Assembly: GCA_002386585.1 (NCBI GenBank)
Contig: DGIZ01000160.1
Span: 1-10,753, forward strand
Origin: Brevundimonas sp. UBA4609
Lineage (GTDB): Bacteria > Pseudomonadota > Alphaproteobacteria > Caulobacterales > Caulobacteraceae
Direction: 5' to 3'
Length of the DNA stretch: 10,753 bases
Shown: piece after piece, positions 6,233 to 10,753 of the stretch
Numbering within the stretch: the stretch's first letter is position 1
Layout of the letters: every line of letters begins with the position of its first letter
Made by a program: the position numbers and the translations under genes
The notes under the pieces: generated by a model
Seen by the model: the letters and a program-made list of their open reading frames with translations, nothing else
The model's database searches: none
What the model was told of the DNA's origin: nothing

Positions 6233-6249
6233 ATATACGATTCGTATAT
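6233..6249 (-). promoter_or_regulatory. Perfect 17-bp palindrome, likely operator of the ParD-like / methionine aminopeptidase pair
   Basis: ATATACGA and TCGTATAT are separated by one base. The site ends directly next to the GGAG ribosome-binding site of the ParD-like gene. The stretch 6233-6262 is strikingly A+T-rich in a GC-rich window and includes TATATA, usable as a -10 element. Ribbon-helix-helix antitoxins commonly bind such palindromes over their own promoters. The structure is seen directly; binding by the adjacent protein is inference. Confidence 0.6.
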
Positions 6250-6272
6250 AGTTCATATCGTTCTAGGGAAGA

Positions 6273-6827
6273 TCAGTCCAGAGCGTCGAAGTCCACCACG
6301 ATCGGCTCCCGGTCCAGCAACGCCAGCACGCGACGGAAGCCCGCCTGATCCAGGGCGGTCGTGGCGGTGTTGGCCAGGGGGTGGAAGTTGACGACAGCCG
6401 CCTCCCACAGGCGCCGGTCCAGGACGAAGGTCACGCGACGCTCCAGGTCGTTGATCAGGCCCAGGGCCGTGACCGAGCCGGGACGGACGCCCAGCGTCTC
6501 CCACAACAGGGTCTCATTGCCGAAGGACAGGCGGTCCGAGCCCATGGCGCGGTGGGCGCGCTTCAGGTCGATGATCGTGTCCTGTGCGGCCGAGATCAGC
6601 CACAGCCGGCCCTTCTTGTCCTTGAGGAAGAGGTTCTTGGTGTGCAGGCCCGGCAGGGCGGCCTTGAGGTCCAGTCCCTCCTCGACGCGGAAGACGGCGG
6701 GGTGGTCGTGGGTGGTCTGGGCGACGCCGTGCTCGGCCATCCAGGCCAGCAGGCGGGCGCGGTCGTAAGCGGGATCGGGCGAGGGCGCAGTCGGGGTTTC
6801 GGCGGCGGCGGCGATTTTGGAGGGCAT
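6273..6827 (-). CDS. ProXp-ala-like trans-editing aminoacyl-tRNA deacylase (YbaK/ProX family)
   Basis: A 184-aa stand-alone editing domain homologous to the INS domain of prolyl-tRNA synthetase. Family members hydrolyse mischarged tRNA(Pro), typically Ala-tRNA(Pro), in the cytoplasm. Visible motifs are [12 protein letters not shown] (62-73, containing the conserved lysine), [15 protein letters not shown] (113-127) and [10 protein letters not shown] (148-157). The last is the type seen in ProXp-ala, which is characterised from Caulobacter. The start at 6827 was chosen because the family homology begins shortly after it and the upstream frame (to 7619) is antisense to a real gene. Its Shine-Dalgarno sequence is weak. 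It lies 53 bp upstream of the ParD-like gene on the same strand and diverges from the DUF6065 gene. Annotation as a prolyl-tRNA synthetase-associated domain protein would be equivalent. Confidence 0.9.
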   Translation of the reverse strand: MPSKIAAAAETPTAPSPDPAYDRARLLAWMAEHGVAQTTHDHPAVFRVEEGLDLKAALPGLHTKNLFLKDKKGRLWLISAAQDTIIDLKRAHRAMGSDRLSFGNETLLWETLGVRPGSVTALGLINDLERRVTFVLDRRLWEAAVVNFHPLANTATTALDQAGFRRVLALLDREPIVVDFDALD

Positions 6828-6917
6828 CTCGGTCTTGTCGGGCGGGCGGCGGGGGCGATAGGGGAGGGGCAGACCCTCGTCATCACCCCTCTGTTCGTCA
6901 AGCTTGGGAGCCGCGTC

Positions 6918-7658
6918 TTGGAACTGGAATGCTATCCGATGAATGCGCGTCCGTGCGACCTGGTGCCGGGGCGCCAGTCGCGCAACTGGATGGACGCCTT
7001 CGCCAGCCGCCACCCCTATCGCTGCCTGCCGCTGACCATGGCCAACACCACGGGGTGGGAGATCCTGTGCCCGTTCGGCTTCACGGCCGAGTGGAACGGC
7101 GGGCCGTCGCAGCACGACATCAAGATCACGCCGGACCGGCACCAGCCGGAGATGGACCACTTCGTCAGCTCGCACTTCTCGCGCGGGGTGCTGACCATGC
7201 ACCCGCAGTATCTGTTCCGGACGCCGCCGGGGTGGGGGCTGATCGCGCAGGGTTCGCCCAACCACGTCAAGGACGGCATCCAGCCGCTGAGCGGCCTGAT
7301 CGAGACGGACTGGCTGCCCTTCCCCTTCACCATGAACTGGATCTTCACCCGGCCGGGCCGGATCAAGTTCGAGAAGGGCGAGCCCTTCTGCTTCATCCTG
7401 CCGGTCGAGCACCGCAAGGTGGAGCAGTTCGAACCGGTGATCCGCTCGCTGGAGTCCAACCCCGGCATGAGGGACCAGTTCGAAGCCTGGAACCGCTCGC
7501 GCACCGACTTCAACACCCGCCTGGCCTCGGGCGATCCCGACGCGGCCAAGGAGGCGTGGCAGCGCTTCTACTTCAAGGGCGAGGTGCCCGAGGCCCTGGG
7601 CACGGCGCCGGCGACCCATGCGAACAAGCGCCGCCTGAAGAACCCGCGCATCGGCTGA
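6918..7658 (+). CDS. DUF6065 family protein, TTG start
   Basis: A 246-aa protein of unknown function that I assign to DUF6065 from its signature: [14 protein letters not shown] (15-28), [19 protein letters not shown] (34-52) and FTAEWNGG (55-62). The later segment [16 protein letters not shown], followed by [12 protein letters not shown], also fits. It is rich in aromatic residues, has no signal peptide and is probably cytoplasmic. I chose TTG at 6918 as start. It has GGGAG seven bases upstream and gives the family-like N-terminus MELECYPM. An ATG at 6939 is the alternative and would lose this segment. It is divergent from the ProXp-ala-like gene; the 90 bp between them should hold both promoters, but I cannot place them. 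The 3' end runs into a strong hairpin. Confidence 0.82.
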   Translation: MELECYPMNARPCDLVPGRQSRNWMDAFASRHPYRCLPLTMANTTGWEILCPFGFTAEWNGGPSQHDIKITPDRHQPEMDHFVSSHFSRGVLTMHPQYLFRTPPGWGLIAQGSPNHVKDGIQPLSGLIETDWLPFPFTMNWIFTRPGRIKFEKGEPFCFILPVEHRKVEQFEPVIRSLESNPGMRDQFEAWNRSRTDFNTRLASGDPDAAKEAWQRFYFKGEVPEALGTAPATHANKRRLKNPRIG

Positions 7659-7679
7659 CGCGAAGGGGCTGAATGCGGA

Positions 7680-7711
7680 AACGCCCGCCTCCGTCGTCGG
7701 AAGCGGGCGTT
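7680..7711. terminator. Strong hairpin terminator, probably bidirectional
   Basis: AACGCCCGC (7680-7688) pairs perfectly with GCGGGCGTT (7703-7711). After one mismatch the stem continues as TCCG-TCGT-CGGA. It lies 21 bp after the DUF6065 stop codon, between two convergent genes. The stem has AA on one side and TT on the other, but no long T-tract. Confidence 0.65.
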
Positions 7712-7753
7712 GTCGTGTCAGCCTGGATCGCCGGAGCAGCGGCTCTCACCAAG

Positions 7754-7795
7754 GCCGCTCAAGCAGCGAGCGACCGCGTCGCGAGCGTTAGCGGC
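7754..7795 (-). repeat. Palindromic interspersed repeat, copy 3 (inverted, 42 nt)
   Basis: Read on the minus strand it has left flank GCCGCTAACGCTCGC, centre GACGCGGTC and right flank GCTCGCTGCTTGAGCGGC. The centre is a palindrome (GAC-GCG-GTC) different from copies 1 and 2. The outer ends pair as GCCGCT/AGCGGC, one base longer than in the others. It lies just downstream of the lipoprotein gene, in the gap between convergent genes. Confidence 0.8.
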
Positions 7796-7802
7796 CCCTC
7801 TT

Positions 7803-8357
7803 TCAAGACGCCGGGCGGATGACGCGGGGGCCGATGTTGTTGATGACCTCGCGGGCGTCGAAGGCGTTCATGTCGCCGGCGGGCTTGGAGCCGCGGCCCA
7901 TGATGATCTCGGCCGTGGCCTCATAGCGATCGACCTGGCGGATGTCGCGGTCCCGGCCCCAGTAGGGGTCCCACATGCTCCAGTAGCCGCGCTGATAGAA
8001 GCGCCAGGACGGACCCCAGTAGGGGCCGTAGCGGTCGTAGTAGAAGGGGTCCGGCGTCGTGTAGAACCGCGTGTCGCGGTCGGTGGCGCGGGTCACGGTG
8101 GCGAACCAGTCATAGCCGTTCTCGACCGTCAGCTCGGCCGCGCGCAGCAGAAGCGACATCTCGACCTGATCGCGCGAGGTGACGGAGTTGCCCGAGAAGC
8201 TGACGGCGTAGCGGTTGGCCTCGAGGCGCTGCTCGGCGTAGCCGCCGCGCTGGCCGTTGACGCCGGCCGGCTGATACGGCGTGGCCGTCGCACAGGCGCC
8301 CAGGGCGAGCACGCCCGCCAGGGCGATCAGCGTCGGGGTTTTGCGAAGCTTGATCAT
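7803..8357 (-). CDS. Tyr/Trp-rich lipoprotein, CC0125/CC1285-like family
   Basis: A 184-aa lipoprotein. The N-terminus has a lysine/arginine region (MIKLRK), a hydrophobic core and a lipobox LGAC with the lipidated cysteine at residue 22. The mature part starts ATATPYQPAG and contains YAVSFSGNSVTSRDQVEMSL with LLRAAELTVENGYDWF next to it, typical of this family. An aromatic run follows, rich in Tyr, Trp, Pro and Gly (about 100-140), and then YEATAEIIMGRG. The start at 8357 is fixed by AAGGAG nine bases upstream; an earlier in-frame ATG (8384) has no ribosome-binding site and lies in a palindrome. Function unknown; it is an envelope protein probably anchored in the outer membrane. Confidence 0.85.
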   Translation of the reverse strand: MIKLRKTPTLIALAGVLALGACATATPYQPAGVNGQRGGYAEQRLEANRYAVSFSGNSVTSRDQVEMSLLLRAAELTVENGYDWFATVTRATDRDTRFYTTPDPFYYDRYGPYWGPSWRFYQRGYWSMWDPYWGRDRDIRQVDRYEATAEIIMGRGSKPAGDMNAFDAREVINNIGPRVIRPAS

Positions 8358-8373
8358 GGAAGTTTCTCCTTGA

Positions 8374-8388
8374 GCGTTCATTGAACGC
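8374..8388 (-). promoter_or_regulatory. Perfect palindrome in the leader of the lipoprotein gene
   Basis: GCGTTCA-T-TGAACGC lies just upstream of the lipoprotein ribosome-binding site. A TTGACC (8411-8416 on the minus strand) about 55 bp before the start could be a -35 element, but no good -10 was found. The palindrome could be an operator or a small RNA hairpin in the leader. Confidence 0.35.
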
Positions 8389-8445
8389 CCGTCGGTCTGA
8401 ACGAGGGGTGAATGGTCAAGTTCCCGATCGCCCATTCCGGACGGA

Positions 8446-9078
8446 TCACAGACGCGAGACGATGAGGACGGCGGCCAGGAGCAGAAGGCATCCGACCACA
8501 ATGCCGAAACCCTTGCGGAAACGCGGCGCGGTCATCTGTCGCGCCAGGGCCGCCCCGCCCAGGCCGTAGCCGCACATCGACAGGCCGTCCATGCCGACGG
8601 TGGTCACGGCGAACAGCGCCAGCTGCGGCGCCAGCGGACGGTTGATGTCCAGGAAGGGCGGCAGGACGGCGGTGAAGAAGAGAATGGCCTTGGGATTGGC
8701 GATCTGGACCATGAAGCCGTCGATCAGGGCGCTGCGCCCCCGCTTGACCTCGATATGGGCCGGTTCGGCGGCGGTGGCGAAGGCGCCGCGCAGGGCCTTG
8801 ATCCCCAGCCAGGCGACATAGAGGGCGCCCAGGACGGCGATGACGCGAAAGACCTGGGGGAAGGCGATCACCAGGGCTCCCAGGCCCAGGGCGGCGGCGC
8901 CGAACCACACCAGGGTGGCGGAGTTCATGCCCAGGACGGCGGTCAGGGCGGCGGCCTTGCCCTTCTCCATCCCCGTGGCGACGGCGAAGATGTTGGCGGG
9001 GCCGGGCGTCACCGCCATCACGGCCATGACGCCGAGAAACGCCAGATACAGATGCGGGTCGACAGGTAGCGTGGCCAT
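8446..9078 (-). CDS. LysE/RhtB family amino-acid exporter
   Basis: A 210-aa inner-membrane transporter of the LysE/RhtB (threonine/homoserine-type) superfamily, which exports amino acids or related metabolites. It shows the family's N-terminal motif TPGPAN (24-29), the loop YVAWLGIKALRGAF (87-100) and NPKAILFF (128-135). About six hydrophobic segments can be seen, at roughly 10-30, 42-60, 64-96, 130-145, 150-178 and 190-208. The length is normal. The substrate cannot be told from sequence. It follows the exported protein gene at 9133 by 54 bp and precedes the lipoprotein gene by 88 bp. Its ribosome-binding purines lie in a small hairpin (9082-9093). Confidence 0.92.
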   Translation of the reverse strand: MATLPVDPHLYLAFLGVMAVMAVTPGPANIFAVATGMEKGKAAALTAVLGMNSATLVWFGAAALGLGALVIAFPQVFRVIAVLGALYVAWLGIKALRGAFATAAEPAHIEVKRGRSALIDGFMVQIANPKAILFFTAVLPPFLDINRPLAPQLALFAVTTVGMDGLSMCGYGLGGAALARQMTAPRFRKGFGIVVGCLLLLAAVLIVSRL

Positions 9079-9081
9079 AAG

Positions 9082-9093
9082 GCCCTTTCGGGC
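9082..9093 (-). promoter_or_regulatory. Small GAAA-loop hairpin over the LysE-family ribosome-binding site
   Basis: On the minus strand the sequence is GCCC-GAAA-GGGC, three bases before the ATG-proximal CTT. The AAAGGG that would serve as Shine-Dalgarno sequence is partly in the loop and partly in the stem. Four base pairs with a GNRA-type tetraloop may be stable, but chance occurrence in GC-rich DNA is likely. Confidence 0.3.
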
Positions 9094-9132
9094 GCGCGGC
9101 GGGCTGCGTCAAGCCGTCGCCGGGCGGCGGCC

Positions 9133-9693
9133 TCAGCTTTCGACAGGCGGGGCCGGCGGGGCGGGCGGAACAGGCGTTTCAGCCAGGGCGGCCTGCACTT
9201 CGTCGACGGCGTCCAGAGCCTGATCCATGCCGTACTGGGCCACCAGGCCGTAGGTGACCATCTGTTCGGGATCGGCCTGGGCCCAGGCGCCGTTGGCCGC
9301 CAGACCGTGAACCATGGGTTCGACCCCGGCTATCGCCTCGCGGACGATGGCGTCGATGTCGATCTCGGCCAGGGCCGCCTCGGCGATCTGGCTCGCCTGG
9401 CGCGTGGCCTCGGCGGTGAAGTCGGCGACGTGAGGTTGATAGTCGGACCACAGGGCCGCGATCCGCAGGCCCTTCTGGGTCTCGCTCAGCTCCGGATCGT
9501 CCTGGATGCGCTCGGCGCGGGCGCCGAACTCCTCCATCTTCTGCTCGAAGACGGCGGCGGCGGATTCAAGGCGGGTCTCGGCGGGGGTCTTCTGCGCCTC
9601 GGCCACGGCGGCCGAGACCGGCAGCAGGGCCAGGGCGGCGGCCAGGGACAGAGAGGCGAGCGGGAGGGAGGCGAGCGGCAGGGCGCGGATCAT
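9133..9693 (-). CDS. Small exported protein of unknown function (paralogue of the gene at 9786)
   Basis: A 186-aa protein with a long signal peptide (about 1-31, SAAVAEA cleavage region), then a charged helical domain (about 37-150) and a proline-rich tail ending PPAPPAPPVES. I do not recognise a named family. Residues 49-92 align without gaps to residues 53-96 of the neighbouring protein at 9786-10256. They share F-E, G-A, E-x-I-x-D-D, L, K, Y-x-P and F at the same spacing, so the two are probably tandem duplicates. The start at 9693 is fixed by AAGGAG (9701-9706) seven bases upstream; a longer frame to 9750 would translate a basic stretch before the signal peptide and lacks such a site. The Shine-Dalgarno sequence is sequestered in a hairpin. 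Confidence 0.75.
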   Translation of the reverse strand: MIRALPLASLPLASLSLAAALALLPVSAAVAEAQKTPAETRLESAAAVFEQKMEEFGARAERIQDDPELSETQKGLRIAALWSDYQPHVADFTAEATRQASQIAEAALAEIDIDAIVREAIAGVEPMVHGLAANGAWAQADPEQMVTYGLVAQYGMDQALDAVDEVQAALAETPVPPAPPAPPVES

Positions 9694-9700
9694 GGCGAAG

Positions 9701-9738
9701 CTCCTTCGACGGACGCCGCGCAGGGTCCGCCGAAGGAG
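9701..9738 (-). promoter_or_regulatory. Long hairpin sequestering the Shine-Dalgarno sequence of the gene at 9133-9693
   Basis: CTCCTTCG (9701-9708) and CGAAGGAG (9731-9738) are perfect complements. After a 2x2 mismatch, GGAC (9711-9714) pairs with GTCC (9725-9728), leaving a 10-nt loop. In the leftward mRNA the 3' arm carries CGAAGGAG, the only good ribosome-binding site for this gene, seven bases from its ATG. This is the geometry of translational control by a leader hairpin. The pairing is seen directly; regulation is inferred. Confidence 0.5.
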
Positions 9739-9764
9739 GGTTCGGCTCAAGTGAAATCGCGGTA

Positions 9765-9780
9765 AGGCGAGATCCCGCCT
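9765..9780 (-). terminator. Weak hairpin after the gene at 9786-10256
   Basis: AGGCG-AGATCC-CGCCT lies five bases beyond the stop codon, without a U-tract on the minus strand. It may be a partial terminator between the two paralogous genes or have no role. Confidence 0.25.
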
Positions 9781-9785
9781 CGGCC

Positions 9786-10256
9786 TCAGTCGACGGCGGG
9801 CGGGGCCGGCGGAGCGGCCAGGGCGGCCTCAATGGCGGTGCGGAGCTGGCCCGGCACGCCGCGCAGCGCGGCCGGGGCGGCGTCTGCGGCGGCCAGGATG
9901 TCGGCCTTCTTCTCGGCGTTCTCGGGCTTCTCGGCCATGACGCGCAGGAAGGCGCCGTACTCGTCCGCGAAGGCGGCGAACTTGGGCTCATACTGGGTCA
10001 GAACCGCGTCGGTGCGGGCCTTCTTGGTCGCGGCGTCCAGGCTGGCGTCGTCCATGATCGTCTCCAGCTCGGCGCCCATGCGCGCGGTCTCGGCCTCGAA
10101 GGCCTCGCCCTTGACCTGGAAGGCGGCTTCCTCAGGCGAGACGGGCGCCTGGTCGGTGACCGCCGGAGCGGGCGGGGGCGGATCCTGGACGGCGGCGAAG
10201 GCGGGGGCGGCGAACAGGGTCGCCGCCGCGGCGGCGGCGAGGGAAAGACGGTTCAA
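9786..10256 (-). CDS. Small exported protein of unknown function, TTG start (paralogue of the gene at 9133)
   Basis: A 156-aa protein with a clean signal peptide (MNRLSLAAAAAATLFAAPAFA, predicted cut at AFA-AVQ), a proline-rich linker (25-41), a charged helical domain (about 42-140) and a short proline-rich end PPAPPAVD. No family recognised. The TTG start at 10256 is supported by GGAG seven bases upstream and by the immediate signal peptide. An in-frame ATG at 10367 would place about 37 unlikely residues in front. The core (53-96) is homologous to the next gene downstream. Both are probably periplasmic and may be cotranscribed, with a 92-bp gap. The gene diverges from the sugar dehydrogenase-like gene. 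Confidence 0.75.
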   Translation of the reverse strand: MNRLSLAAAAAATLFAAPAFAAVQDPPPPAPAVTDQAPVSPEEAAFQVKGEAFEAETARMGAELETIMDDASLDAATKKARTDAVLTQYEPKFAAFADEYGAFLRVMAEKPENAEKKADILAAADAAPAALRGVPGQLRTAIEAALAAPPAPPAVD

Positions 10257-10373
10257 CGGAGAACTCCGGCTGGCGACGGCTGACGCCGTCAAGAAGGATA
10301 CGCCGGCCGGTCGACCGGAGATGGCCGCAGGTTGGCCTTGCCATGGGCCGAGCGCAAGCGTCAGCATGGACCG
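10257..10373. promoter_or_regulatory. Divergent promoter region with several dyads
   Basis: This 117-bp gap lies between two divergent genes for exported proteins. It contains CGGAG-AA-CTCCG (10257-10268, covering the GGAG of the leftward gene), GACGGC-TGAC-GCCGTC (10275-10290) and the palindrome CCGGTCGACCGG (10307-10318). Short GC palindromes arise easily by chance here. No -35/-10 pair could be fixed. Confidence 0.3.
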
Positions 10374-10753
10374 ATGAAATCGAACCTTTCCGCTGTTTCC
10401 GTCGTCGCCGCCGCCTGTGTCGGCGCCCTGGCTCTATCGACCGGCCTGACGCCGGGCGAGGCGCGGGCCCAGGCGGGAGGGCGGGCCTATGCGATTCAGG
10501 GCGACTGCGACGGCCGCCCCGCGACCGGGGTGCGGACGGCGCCGGGCTACTGTCTCGGGCTGGTGTGGCAGGGGGCGGGGCGGGACGGGCCGCGGATGCC
10601 GCGAGGCCTGACGCCGCTGGAGGACGGCGACTGGCTGGTCACCGATCTGGGGGCGTGGGAGGCGGGCAAGGGGGCGGTGTGGCGCCTGTCGTTCGCGGCC
10701 GACGGCGCGGCGCGCTGGCGACGGCTGGCGGGCGGCCTGTCGATGCCGCACAC
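10374..10753 (+). CDS. Exported PQQ-type sugar (sorbosone) dehydrogenase-like protein, 3' truncated by window edge
   Basis: The ATG at 10374 opens a frame that runs off the right edge; 126 codons are visible. Residues 1-32 form a signal peptide (MKSNLSAVSVV, a hydrophobic core, then EARA-QAGG). The mature start has two cysteines (GDCDGRPATG and APGYCLGLVW). Next comes a beta-propeller blade of the type seen in PQQ-dependent sugar dehydrogenases and related six-bladed propellers: PRGLTPLEDGDWLVTDLGAW, then GKGAVWRLSF and GGLSMPH. Catalytic residues lie beyond the window, so activity cannot be judged. Periplasmic oxidation of a sugar or similar substrate is the family expectation. The ribosome-binding site is weak (TGGA). 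Confidence 0.65.
   Translation, partial: MKSNLSAVSVVAAACVGALALSTGLTPGEARAQAGGRAYAIQGDCDGRPATGVRTAPGYCLGLVWQGAGRDGPRMPRGLTPLEDGDWLVTDLGAWEAGKGAVWRLSFAADGAARWRRLAGGLSMPH

Noticed and set aside
5234..6249. Classical ParDE toxin-antitoxin system
   Set aside because: No ParE/RelE-type toxin or other small toxin gene is present on either side; the partner gene is methionine aminopeptidase.
6005..6256. N-terminal extension of methionine aminopeptidase by 84 residues
   Set aside because: It is the out-of-frame shadow of the ParD-like gene. The GTG at 6004 restores the normal enzyme length and start.
6381..6917. Rightward extension of the DUF6065 frame
   Set aside because: It is antisense to the ProXp-ala-like gene and has no family similarity; the TTG at 6918 has a proper ribosome-binding site.
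6828..7619. Leftward open frame joining the ProXp-ala-like gene to a 264-residue N-terminal extension
   Set aside because: The extension is exactly antisense to the DUF6065 gene, is Arg/Val/Gly-rich as expected for a shadow frame, and ProXp family homology starts only after 6827.
10307..10318. CCGGTCGACCGG as a specific operator
   Set aside because: Short self-complementary GC palindromes are expected by chance in this base composition and nothing else supports a site here.

Overview
The window is a GC-rich, tightly packed chromosomal segment of an alphaproteobacterium. It is most likely a member of the Caulobacterales, close to Brevundimonas or Caulobacter. The evidence is the high G+C, the order chaperedoxin / Lon-N-domain protein / Trm112-like protein beside a UbiH-type hydroxylase, a lipoprotein of the Caulobacterales-type CC0125/CC1285 family, and a stand-alone ProXp-ala-type editing protein. 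The taxonomic call is inference from gene content. I see no rRNA, tRNA, CRISPR array, transposase or phage gene.

Layout, left to right. (1) The 3' part of a UbiH/COQ6-type FAD monooxygenase runs rightward to 904. (2) It converges on a leftward operon: thioredoxin-TPR chaperedoxin (2950-2051), Lon N-terminal-domain protein (2040-1381) and Trm112-like protein (1278-1084). Two composite palindromic repeat elements (948-1077 and 3122-3285) bracket this operon. A shorter 40-nt palindromic repeat sits on both sides of the trm112-like gene. (3) A large exported TPR protein (5104-3338) comes next. (4) Then a leftward protein-synthesis cluster: ProXp-ala-like tRNA editing protein (6827-6273), ParD-like ribbon-helix-helix protein (6219-6001) and a complete type I methionine aminopeptidase (6004-5234). 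The last two overlap by a GTGA junction. (5) Divergent from this cluster is a DUF6065 protein (6918-7658). It ends at a strong hairpin and a third copy of the 40-nt repeat. (6) The right third is leftward again: two tandem paralogous exported proteins (10256-9786 and 9693-9133), a LysE/RhtB exporter (9078-8446) and the Tyr/Trp-rich lipoprotein (8357-7803). (7) The window ends inside a rightward, exported, PQQ-type sugar dehydrogenase-like beta-propeller protein (from 10374).

Most genes are conserved housekeeping or envelope genes. The unusual material is in the gaps and junctions. The three copies of the 40-nt repeat change sequence in the centre while keeping the palindrome. A perfect 17-bp palindrome lies at the start of the ParD-like / methionine aminopeptidase pair, which behaves like an antitoxin-style regulator coupled to an enzyme rather than to a toxin. 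One of the two paralogous exported proteins has its Shine-Dalgarno sequence inside a long hairpin, and two neighbours show smaller versions of this.
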